Below are positions 1 to 6,277 of a stretch of 7,736 bases of DNA, piece by piece; the stretch's first letter is position 1; each line of letters begins with the position of its first letter. Location of the stretch: positions 1 to 7,736 of the forward strand of contig CAIKKV010000258.1 in assembly GCA_903828035.1 (NCBI GenBank), in the 5' to 3' direction. Below the pieces are notes generated by a model. The model was given only the letters and a program-made list of their open reading frames with translations. It ran no database searches and was not told where the DNA came from. The position numbers and the translations under genes were made by a program. Origin of the DNA: an uncultured bacterium (GTDB lineage: Bacteria > Verrucomicrobiota > Kiritimatiellia > CAIKKV01).

Positions 1-3000
1 GGGCCGCACGGAAACATCCAAGAGAAGAACGGGAAGACCTATTTCAAGGGGGTGCCGCCCGGCATTAGCGACCGGTTTTATTTTGATGCCGCGGCGCCCA
101 AAGCCAGCTGCCTCACGCTGGCCGGCCGGCTGGTCGAGGATGCGGGGCGCCTCAGCTATCTCCAGCTCAATGTCCTGAGCGGGGAAGAGCGCGAGACGCT
201 GAAGGGGCTGGCCCTCGACCATACGAATGAGTGGGCGGAGGCGATTGAGGGCCTGGCGGTGGCGCGGACAGAGGCGACCGACTCGAACGCCGTCGTGAAC
301 TACGCCATGACCCACATGGGCCCCGGGGCCGGCGGCTTTGTGACCCTGGTGGAAAACGATGCGACCAACCCGGTCTTCGGGGTGAAGGCCGGCGATCCCA
401 TCCAAATGCACATCCTCCAACTTTCCACCAATCTCTTTGCCGGCGCCGTGCTGCCCCTGCAGGATCCCAACAACCTGCTCAGCGAACAGCTCGACATTCT
501 CTATACCGAGTCCTTTGCCGGCAACGGCTCCGAGTTCGATTTCGAGTGGCGGCGCGCCCCGCCGAATGAGAACGGCACCACGCCGACCAACTATATCGAC
601 CAGTATACGGTCTTTCTCGATGAGGAGGGACGGACCCGGTTCACGCTGGGCAAGGAGGGCGACACCCTGGCCGACCTGGTCAATACGTTTTACGTGATGC
701 GGTACCGCGCCGTCACCAATACCGAAGCCTATGCCGCGACGGGCGGCGCCTGGAGCGACTGGGTGGGCCCCACGCTGGCCGAAGGCTGGGTGCAGCGCGT
801 GATGAACAATGTGACGCCGTTCACGCAGCGCATGCAGGATCTCTATGAGAATCCGGCGGAAACCATCGTGAGCATGATCCAGCAGGCCGGCGGGCCCTAC
901 GAGGGCGATGTGGCGCTGAACCAGGACAACCTGACCAGCGTGGGCCTGATCCAGCTCTACCAGACGATCCTCAATAAAGCGGAGTCGATGAGCCTGACGC
1001 TGGGGATCAACAACACCGCCGCCAACCAGCAGCTGATGCTGGCCGCCACCCGCTTGAACGACCTGTATATGCTGCTCGGAAACGAGGCCTACGCGGATGC
1101 GATGGATCCGACCATCGGCTTCGGAAGCGATTTCTTCAACAGCGACGACTTTTCGCTGGTCGGTGTCGATTACGGCGCCATGAGCTCCTCGCTCTTCTGC
1201 TTCGATAATCTCTGCGCCAGCCTGTGCGATGAAGAGCTGGCCCTGCTGCGCGGCCGGTCCGACGGCCTGGCGCCGTCGCATGAATTGACGCCCACCTACA
1301 ACCGGCTCTACTGGAACTTCACCCGGGGCATCACGGCCGGCGAAGTGGCCTACGCCATGAACTACCAGATTCAAGGCGATGCGGCCACGATCGGCCAGCC
1401 GCAGGCCGCGGCCCTGTATCCGCAGGGCCATGGCGACGCCTGGGGCCACTACCTGAGCGCGCTCACGGGCTATTACCGCCTCCTGCGCAATCCCTGGTTC
1501 AGCTGGGGCACGCCCTCCATCACGCCGATGATGGTGGGCGATGCGGTGGTGGACGCCGATTACTACGACGAGGAAAAGTTCGCCGAGTCGGCCGCGGCGA
1601 TGGCGCGCACCAGCGTGGAAGTCATCAAGCGCACCTGCGAGAAGTCGTTTACGGAGAATGGCGGCGCCGCGCTGGCGGGCTACAAGGACGCCGATCCGAA
1701 CCGGGCCTTCGGCTACGGCGAATGGGGCGCGCGCGCCGGCCTGTCGTCGCTCTACAACTGGGCGGTCGGCAATTCGCTGCTGCCGCCCGGGGGCGATCCC
1801 GCGAATTACGACTTCCTCTCGTTCGCCACGAACACCCAGCTGGAATGCCTGGCGCCGTCGAACAAGGTGGACTTCAGCTCGGACTTCACGATCGAGTTCA
1901 ACGTCAAGCCGGCCGCCGCCCTGCAGGACGCCGGCGGAAGCAGCGTCCTCTTCGACTGGGTGGGCCGCGCCGGCACCCGCGCCGACGCGGGCGCGATCAG
2001 CATCGCCCTCGATCCGCCATCGGGCAAGCTGCTCCTCCAGGTCCAGGGCCTGGCCACCAATCTGTACATGCCGATTCCGACGTGCGGCACGTGGACTCAC
2101 GTGGCCATCACCTATTCCAAGGCGGCGTATGCAATGACATTCTATCGGAATGGCGAGCAGCAGGTGGCATACACCGAGGTGCTCATGCCGGCGGCCGTCA
2201 AGCTGGCCGTTCCGGTCATACGCCTGGCCGCCAACGATGCGCCTGTCCCGTTTTCGGGATTCTTTTCCGAGTTCCGCATCTGGAAGACGGTGCGCGAGCC
2301 CGCGGCGCTGGAGGCCGCCCGGGACGGCGTCAGCGCCAACGCCGCCGGGTTGCTGATGTATCAGCGGTTTATTGCCGATTCCACGCAGGGCGCCTATTTG
2401 CCGGATGAATCCTGCGGCGCCTCCTGGATGGCCGTGAATCCGGTCTGGATCAAGCAACTGGCCTCCGGGGTGTCGCTCACGTTCACGGACACCAGCATCC
2501 TCCGCATCAACCGCGATTCCGTCGGCTCCCTGGCCGAGGTTTGCGCGGCCCTGAAGGATATCCAGCGGAACGTGGACATGGCCGATGCCGGCATGACCCC
2601 GCTCGGGCTTTCCGGAAACGCCATTCCGTTCGACATCGACCCGGCGCAGCTGGCCTCCGGGGTGAGCCATTTCGAGCAGATCGAGCAGCGGGCCGAGCAG
2701 GCGCTTGTTAACGCCGCCACGCTGCTTGACCGGGCGCAGAGCGTCTCGAAGCTGCAGCGCCAGCAGACGATGAACGCCATCAACGCCAAGCAGGACCTGG
2801 TGAATGAAGAGGCGGGCCTGAACACCCAGCTCATCGGGATTTTCGGGTATCCCTTCTCCGCCGACATCGGAGCGGGCGGCACGTTTCCGCAGGGGTACGA
2901 CGGCCCGGATCTGTATCACTACATGTATATGGATCTGCAGGCGTACGGGTTCAGCAAGTTCGAAATCGAAGTCAAAACGAGCACCGTCTATAAAGTGAAC

Positions 3001-4947
3001 GGGCTGCTCGTAAAGGGGAATGCGGACGAAACGTTTTCGTTGAAATTCGACCTGGCGGCCAATGGAATGATCCTGAAGCCCGCCAGCCTCCAGGGAACCC
3101 GCCGGGCGCAAGGCCGGCTCCAGGCCGCCTATGGCTCCTTTATTGAGTCCTATCTGGCCTACCGCAAGTCGCTGCTCGCGTATGAGGAAAAGGTCGAGTT
3201 CCTGAAAAGCGAAGCCGGGTGGGCGGGAACCAAGATCGGCCTCGACGCGGCTCTGTCAGCCGCGAGTCTCTGGAGAAAAGGGGCCGAGTTCTTAGAGTTG
3301 CGTGTGCAGGCGATCAGCCTGGAATCGTTAATGGTATCGGACTACACGCTCGAAGAGGCGAAGACGGCGGCACATGATTTAAAGGAGTCCGTGCCGGATA
3401 TGGTTATTGCGGGCATGGCGGTCGGCGTGAATGTCGGGGCGCCTATCAGGGGACTATTGAATGCGGTAGAAGGGCCGATCGAGGCCGCCTTTACCTTATT
3501 GCGAAATCAAGGCAAGGTGGAGTTTGCCCTGTCACAAAACCGCGAAAAGCAGGTGGATGCGTGGTATGAAGGCTTGCGGCAGCTGACGGAAGTGATTTTC
3601 GCGGACCACGAAACCACGGCCGCCGTTCAGGAGATCCTGATGGAGGCCAACGACCTTGCCATGGACCTGGACGGCACCTTTGCCGCGATGATCAACGCCC
3701 AGGAGGCCTATAATTCCGTCCTGGCCGAAGGCCAGCAGCTGCTCTCCACGCGGGAGCGGCTGCGGAAGCAGGCCGTGAACCGCATCGCCGTCGGGCGGTA
3801 CCAGGATATGGCCTTCCGCACCTTCCGCAACGACGCGCTGGCGAAATACGGAAACGCCTTTGATTTGGCGAAAAAGTATACCTACCTCGCCACGAAGGCC
3901 TACGACTATGAAACCGCGCTGGGCTTGGATAACGCCTACGGCAGCGATTCCGTTTTTGGCGAGATTGTCGGCGCCCGCACCCTCGGCTTTATGGATAACG
4001 GCGTGGCGCAGCTGGGCGGCCTGCATGGGGATGGCGGCCTGGCGGACGTCCTGGCCCGCCTGAAGGCCAACTGGTTGGTGCTGAAAGGCCGCCTGGGCAT
4101 CAACAATCCGCAGACGGAGCAGTGCTGGCTGTCGCTGCGGTCCGAGTGTTTCCGCATCGAGCCGTCCGGGACCGTTCCCGCCAAGGCCTGGCAGGACAAG
4201 CTGTCCTCGTTCCAGGTGAACGACCTGCTGGCCTATCCCGAGTTCCAGCGGTTTTGCCTGTCGTTCCAAAGCTCCGTGCCCGGCGGCCTGAAACCGCAGG
4301 AGCCGGCCCTGGTGATTCCCTTTTCCACCACCATCGACTTCGCGCGCAATGTCTTCGGCTGGCCGCTGGCCGGGAACGATCACGCGTTCGACTCGTCCTA
4401 CTATGCGACCAAGATCAGCAAGATGGGCGTCAAGTTCATCGGCTACAACCAGACCACCAACAACGCCGTGGCCCTTTCCGCCACGCCGCGCGTCTACCTG
4501 ATCCCGGTGGGCCGCGATGTGATGCGCTCGCCGGGCAAGGACGGCGGGCAGCTGCTGGCGTATAACGTGGTGGACCAGGTGGTGCCGCTGCCGTTCCCCC
4601 TGGGCTCCTCCACCCTCGACGATCCCGACTGGTCGGCGATCTACGATGCCTATACCGGCAGCGGGGATCCGCTGGCCACCATCCGGCGCTATCCGTCCCT
4701 GAGGGCCTACTATGACCAGAGCGCCGACGCGGACGCGATGCTTTCCAACACCCGCCTCGTGGGGCGCTCGGTCTGGAACACCCGCTGGCTGCTGATCATC
4801 CCGGCGGGCACGCTCAACGCCGATCGGGCGTATGCGCTCGAAACGCTGATCCGAGGGGCTGACTTCAACAAGGACGGCAAGGTGGATCAGCCCGGCATCC
4901 AGGATATTCAAATCGGGTTCGAAACCTATTCCAATTCCGGAAACTGA
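1..4947 (+). CDS. Giant exported LamG-containing protein, C-terminal 1648 residues (5'-partial)
   Basis: The frame is open from base 1 and reads as sensible protein before the first GTG at 52 (residues such as 'GKTYFKGVPPGISDRFYFD' run across it), so the gene begins upstream. Numbering visible residues from base 1: 1-260 is a mixed region with a beta-rich part (about 120-235); 260-600 is mainly helical, with 'LYPQGHGDAWGHYL' at about 471-484; 604-805 is a LamG/concanavalin-like domain; 880-945, 1038-1110 and 1183-1310 are long helical, partly coiled-coil-like segments enclosing a hydrophobic stretch at 1131-1167; 1435-1648 is a beta-rich C-terminal domain with 'GRSVWNTRWLLIIPAGTL' at 1588-1605 and a DxNxDG loop at 1621-1626. 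From memory, very large uncharacterised proteins of Verrucomicrobiota and relatives share these blocks and this ending. The order of helical bundle, '(A)xKAYDYE' segment, helical hairpin and C-terminal beta domain distantly recalls the C-terminal part of Tc toxin A subunits; that is inference. No catalytic site is recognised. Export is assumed from family and neighbours, since the N-terminus is not visible. The coding call is very secure; the function is not known. Confidence 0.95.
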   Translation, partial: GPHGNIQEKNGKTYFKGVPPGISDRFYFDAAAPKASCLTLAGRLVEDAGRLSYLQLNVLSGEERETLKGLALDHTNEWAEAIEGLAVARTEATDSNAVVNYAMTHMGPGAGGFVTLVENDATNPVFGVKAGDPIQMHILQLSTNLFAGAVLPLQDPNNLLSEQLDILYTESFAGNGSEFDFEWRRAPPNENGTTPTNYIDQYTVFLDEEGRTRFTLGKEGDTLADLVNTFYVMRYRAVTNTEAYAATGGAWSDWVGPTLAEGWVQRVMNNVTPFTQRMQDLYENPAETIVSMIQQAGGPYEGDVALNQDNLTSVGLIQLYQTILNKAESMSLTLGINNTAANQQLMLAATRLNDLYMLLGNEAYADAMDPTIGFGSDFFNSDDFSLVGVDYGAMSSSLFCFDNLCASLCDEELALLRGRSDGLAPSHELTPTYNRLYWNFTRGITAGEVAYAMNYQIQGDAATIGQPQAAALYPQGHGDAWGHYLSALTGYYRLLRNPWFSWGTPSITPMMVGDAVVDADYYDEEKFAESAAAMARTSVEVIKRTCEKSFTENGGAALAGYKDADPNRAFGYGEWGARAGLSSLYNWAVGNSLLPPGGDPANYDFLSFATNTQLECLAPSNKVDFSSDFTIEFNVKPAAALQDAGGSSVLFDWVGRAGTRADAGAISIALDPPSGKLLLQVQGLATNLYMPIPTCGTWTHVAITYSKAAYAMTFYRNGEQQVAYTEVLMPAAVKLAVPVIRLAANDAPVPFSGFFSEFRIWKTVREPAALEAARDGVSANAAGLLMYQRFIADSTQGAYLPDESCGASWMAVNPVWIKQLASGVSLTFTDTSILRINRDSVGSLAEVCAALKDIQRNVDMADAGMTPLGLSGNAIPFDIDPAQLASGVSHFEQIEQRAEQALVNAATLLDRAQSVSKLQRQQTMNAINAKQDLVNEEAGLNTQLIGIFGYPFSADIGAGGTFPQGYDGPDLYHYMYMDLQAYGFSKFEIEVKTSTVYKVNGLLVKGNADETFSLKFDLAANGMILKPASLQGTRRAQGRLQAAYGSFIESYLAYRKSLLAYEEKVEFLKSEAGWAGTKIGLDAALSAASLWRKGAEFLELRVQAISLESLMVSDYTLEEAKTAAHDLKESVPDMVIAGMAVGVNVGAPIRGLLNAVEGPIEAAFTLLRNQGKVEFALSQNREKQVDAWYEGLRQLTEVIFADHETTAAVQEILMEANDLAMDLDGTFAAMINAQEAYNSVLAEGQQLLSTRERLRKQAVNRIAVGRYQDMAFRTFRNDALAKYGNAFDLAKKYTYLATKAYDYETALGLDNAYGSDSVFGEIVGARTLGFMDNGVAQLGGLHGDGGLADVLARLKANWLVLKGRLGINNPQTEQCWLSLRSECFRIEPSGTVPAKAWQDKLSSFQVNDLLAYPEFQRFCLSFQSSVPGGLKPQEPALVIPFSTTIDFARNVFGWPLAGNDHAFDSSYYATKISKMGVKFIGYNQTTNNAVALSATPRVYLIPVGRDVMRSPGKDGGQLLAYNVVDQVVPLPFPLGSSTLDDPDWSAIYDAYTGSGDPLATIRRYPSLRAYYDQSADADAMLSNTRLVGRSVWNTRWLLIIPAGTLNADRAYALETLIRGADFNKDGKVDQPGIQDIQIGFETYSNSGN
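1810..2415 (+). other. LamG / concanavalin A-like lectin domain within the giant protein
   Basis: This segment (visible residues about 604-805) shows the usual LamG_3 landmarks in order. They are an opening strand with 'TQLECLAP', then 'SSDFTIEFNVKP' (the 'F-T-[IV]-E-x-x-[IV]-K-P' strand), a glycine-rich middle with 'GAISIALDPPSGKLLLQV', the diagnostic 'GTWTHVAITY' at about 696-705, 'MTFYRNGEQ' for the next strand, and the closing 'FSEFRIWKTVRE' at about 755-766, where family members have 'x-x-E-[VIF]-R-[IV]-W-x-x-x-R'. Such domains usually bind carbohydrate or act as adhesion modules; the ligand cannot be told from sequence. Helical sequence lies on both sides, so the domain looks inserted into a larger scaffold. 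Confidence 0.85.
2641..3930 (+). other. Long helical region with central hydrophobic segment in the giant protein
   Basis: Three helix-forming blocks, rich in A, L, E, Q, K and R and poor in proline, are seen at bases 2641-2841, 3112-3330 and 3547-3930. Between the first two is a short non-helical part containing 'FGYPFSADIGAGGTFPQGY' and 'LYHYMYMD' (about 2842-2940), followed by a beta-looking stretch at 2941-3080. Between the second and third is a hydrophobic, glycine-containing segment at 3391-3501 ('MVIAGMAVGVNVGAPIRGLL'). The last block holds 'YQDMAFRTFRNDALAKYGNA' and 'LATKAYDYETALG'. The arrangement of long helices around a hydrophobic turn is reminiscent of the pore-forming part of Tc toxin A subunits. 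That resemblance is judged by eye and by remembered family features, not by alignment. Confidence 0.5.
4861..4902 (+). other. EF-hand/dockerin-like calcium loop at the C-terminus of the giant protein
   Basis: The last 30 residues contain D-F-N-K-D-G-K-V-D (visible residues 1621-1629), matching positions 1, 3, 5, 6, 8 and 9 of a calcium-binding loop (DxNxDGxVD). Position 12, normally D or E, is G, with D three residues later, so this is a degenerate or spacing-shifted loop. Only one copy is present, whereas a true type I dockerin has two. Calcium binding is therefore possible but unproven. Confidence 0.5.
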
Positions 4948-4960
4948 GCCGGCAGGACCC

Positions 4961-4965
4961 AGGGG
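4961..4965 (+). promoter_or_regulatory. Ribosome binding site for the 4971 gene
   Basis: AGGGG lies five bases before the ATG at 4971, inside the 23-base gap that follows the stop codon of the giant gene (4945-4947). It supports this start and shows that the second gene can be initiated on the same transcript. No promoter or terminator fits in this gap. Confidence 0.75.
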
Positions 4966-4970
4966 AACAC

Positions 4971-5807
4971 ATGAAAAAGATGATACGGAGCATGGGTCTG
5001 GCGCTACTGATGGCCGCCTCGGTTCAGGGAGCGGACCTTTTTCCGCTGCCGCCGTTCACGGTTTACGGCAAGGTGCGCGATTGGAACGGGCGGGCCTTGA
5101 CGAGTGATAATGCGGCGACCGTGGTCGTCAGGGATACGAACGGCGTGGTGCTGGCGCGGTGCGACGTGAAGTCGGGAATCTACCCGGGCCTGACGTATCG
5201 CCTCCCGATTCCGATGGCCAGCGGCCGGCAGGCGGGCCGGGGGCAGGCGGGCGATCCGCTCACGTTCGACGTCTACTATGACGGCCAGCTCCACACGGCC
5301 TCCGCCGGCCAGGGGGTTCGCGTGGGCAACCCGGCCGGCTCCATCAATTGCACGCTGAACCTCGGCACCTTCAGCTCCGGCGGCGGACTTCCCGACGAGT
5401 ACAAGGAGCTGCTCCGGGCCTATTACGACGAGGTTGGGAGAGCCTCGGGGCTGGGGGATATCTCGCCCGATGACGATTTCGACGGCGACGGCTATTCCAA
5501 TTTCGAGGAGTTCCTGGCCGGCACGATCCCGGTGCTGGCGGAGGATTATCTGCGGATCACCAGCTTCACCCGGCTGGCGGATGGCCGCATGGCCCTCTGC
5601 TTCCTTTCGGCGCCCGGCCGCGCCTACAGCGTGACACAGAAGCCGCGCGTGAGCGGCGGCAACCCGGGTAACCCGGCGGCGTTTGCGCTGACCCGGACGG
5701 CGCCGCCCGCGCAGACCTTCTACGCCGCCGACCAGGATGCCGAGACCACGCTCTACCTGCCGCCGACCACCAACGCTTCCGCCTTCTTCCGGTTGAGGGC
5801 GCAATGA
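4971..5807 (+). CDS. Secreted protein with N-terminal beta domain and EF-hand-like calcium loop
   Basis: The 278-residue product starts with a clear signal peptide: KKMIR basic head, hydrophobic core 'GLALLMAASV', likely cleavage near QG-A-D at residues 19-22, and no lipobox cysteine. Residues about 27-133 look like a beta-sandwich ('FTVYGKVRDWNGRAL', 'ATVVVRDTNGVVLARC', 'DPLTFDVYYDGQL') of the kind seen in carboxypeptidase-regulatory-like or similar folds. Residues 137-165 form a helix-prone linker beginning LPDEYKELL. Residues 169-180 (DFDGDGYSNFEE) match a 12-residue calcium loop, with acidic residues at positions 1, 3, 5 and 12 and glycine at 6. This 'DxDGDGxSNxEEFLAGT' form is typical of exported Verrucomicrobiota-type proteins. 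The remainder (about 193-278) resembles the C-terminal beta domain that often follows it and ends in 'FFRLRAQ'. It follows the giant gene by 23 bases, and from memory proteins of this shape accompany such giant proteins, so a partner role is proposed. The exact function is not known. Confidence 0.93.
   Translation: MKKMIRSMGLALLMAASVQGADLFPLPPFTVYGKVRDWNGRALTSDNAATVVVRDTNGVVLARCDVKSGIYPGLTYRLPIPMASGRQAGRGQAGDPLTFDVYYDGQLHTASAGQGVRVGNPAGSINCTLNLGTFSSGGGLPDEYKELLRAYYDEVGRASGLGDISPDDDFDGDGYSNFEEFLAGTIPVLAEDYLRITSFTRLADGRMALCFLSAPGRAYSVTQKPRVSGGNPGNPAAFALTRTAPPAQTFYAADQDAETTLYLPPTTNASAFFRLRAQ
5475..5510 (+). other. EF-hand-like calcium-binding loop in the 4971-5807 product
   Basis: Residues 169-180 read D-F-D-G-D-G-Y-S-N-F-E-E. 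This gives D at loop positions 1, 3 and 5, G at 6, N at 9 and E at 12, which are the ligand positions of a canonical EF-hand or thrombospondin-type-3-like loop. It is followed by F-L-A-G-T, the usual continuation in exported PVC proteins. Confidence 0.8.
5795..5807 (+). promoter_or_regulatory. Stop/start overlap ATGA with upstream Shine-Dalgarno
   Basis: GAGGG at 5795-5799 precedes ATG at 5804-5806 by four bases, and that ATG overlaps the TGA (5805-5807) of the upstream gene. This arrangement usually gives translational coupling by re-initiation. A second in-frame ATG at 5810 is a possible alternative start, but it lies only two codons further in and does not alter the signal peptide reading. 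Confidence 0.7.
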
Positions 5808-6277
5808 GGATGGCCGCCGGCGGTTTGCTGGCGTTGCTGGCAATAATCGCTCCAGCCAGCTCGCGGGCGGAAGAGGGCGACAGCTGGACGAATCGCGCCG
5901 GGCATGCGTTGAAGGCCACCCCGCAGTCGATCAGCGGCCGGACGGTCACGTTTGTGCAGGGCGGAAAAGGGAAGACCCTCTCCTATCCGCTGTCCGTGTT
6001 TTTACCGCTGGAGCAGGAGCGGCTGCGTTGCCGGTTGAAGGACACCACGCTCCCCGAAGGGCTCCAGGCGGCCCATGACTTCGCCGCGCGCGTCATCCAG
6101 CGGGCCCGCCTGCTGAAGGAAAGCGGCGGCCTGCCGGATCCGGATTTCCAGAAAGCCGTGGCGGCGGCGCTCGCCGCCTTTCGACTCCAGGCCGCGCCGT
6201 TCATCACGCAGCAAGAGCTTTCGCCGGAGCGGCTTGACCTGATTGCGGGCAAGATGACGGCGCCAAAGGACCCATGA
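5804..6277 (+). CDS. Small secreted SHD1-like domain protein
   Basis: The 157-residue product has a signal peptide (hydrophobic 'GGLLALLAIIAPA', likely cleavage after S-S-R-A at residue 22, no lipobox cysteine). Residues about 27-78 follow the pattern of bacterial SHD1 (SLA1 homology domain 1) repeats: W28-T-N-x-x-G, then a beta strand ending 'SGRTVTFVQGGKGKTLSYPL' and closing with L-S-V-F-L-P-L-E-Q-E-R-L, corresponding to the 'P-L-x-x-L-s-x-x-D-x-x-[YF]' end of the family. In PVC bacteria this domain is common in exported or envelope proteins of unknown role. Residues 80-150 are probably helical ('AAHDFAARVIQRARLL', 'FQKAVAAALAAFRLQAA') and are not recognised. Both ends overlap neighbouring genes by four bases. 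Assignment of SHD1 rests on eye comparison; the domain is short and weakly conserved, so moderate confidence applies to it, while the gene itself is secure. Confidence 0.88.
   Translation: MRMAAGGLLALLAIIAPASSRAEEGDSWTNRAGHALKATPQSISGRTVTFVQGGKGKTLSYPLSVFLPLEQERLRCRLKDTTLPEGLQAAHDFAARVIQRARLLKESGGLPDPDFQKAVAAALAAFRLQAAPFITQQELSPERLDLIAGKMTAPKDP
6265..6277 (+). promoter_or_regulatory. Stop/start overlap ATGA with AAAGGA ribosome binding site
   Basis: AAAGGA at 6265-6270 lies three bases before ATG at 6274-6276, which overlaps the TGA (6275-6277) of the SHD1-like gene. The spacing is short but the coupling arrangement repeats that at 5804. It fixes the start of the last gene, whose first residues then form a good signal peptide. 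Confidence 0.65.

Noticed and set aside
52..54. GTG as the start codon of the giant gene, with AAGGGG directly before it
   Set aside because: The frame is open back to base 1 with good coding sequence, the purine run touches the GTG with almost no spacing, and the residues before it continue the same conserved-looking segment. The gene begins upstream of the window.
1541..2408. Overlapping plus-strand frames at 1541-2137 and 1722-2408
   Set aside because: They overlap the LamG region of the giant protein in other frames, and their translations are arginine/alanine/serine-rich shadows.
3532..4911. 459-codon open frame on the minus strand
   Set aside because: It lies antisense to well-supported coding sequence of the giant protein. 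Its product is low-complexity in H, R, G and V, typical of the shadow frame of GC-rich genes, and it has no recognisable domain.
4861..4947. Dockerin domain at the giant protein C-terminus, implying a cellulosome
   Set aside because: Only one degenerate calcium loop is present and there is no duplicated 22-residue segment. No cohesin or glycoside hydrolase is visible nearby.
5650..5680. GC-rich AACCCGGG/TAACCCGG short tandem and palindrome as a possible terminator or regulatory site
   Set aside because: It is inside a coding frame (G-N-P-G-N-P), has no T-run after it, and is explained by a short repeated codon pair.
5004..5843. 279-codon open frame on the minus strand
   Set aside because: It is antisense to the signal-peptide/EF-hand gene, and its translation is rich in R, G and A without domain character. 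The plus-strand gene has a signal peptide, a Shine-Dalgarno and family motifs.
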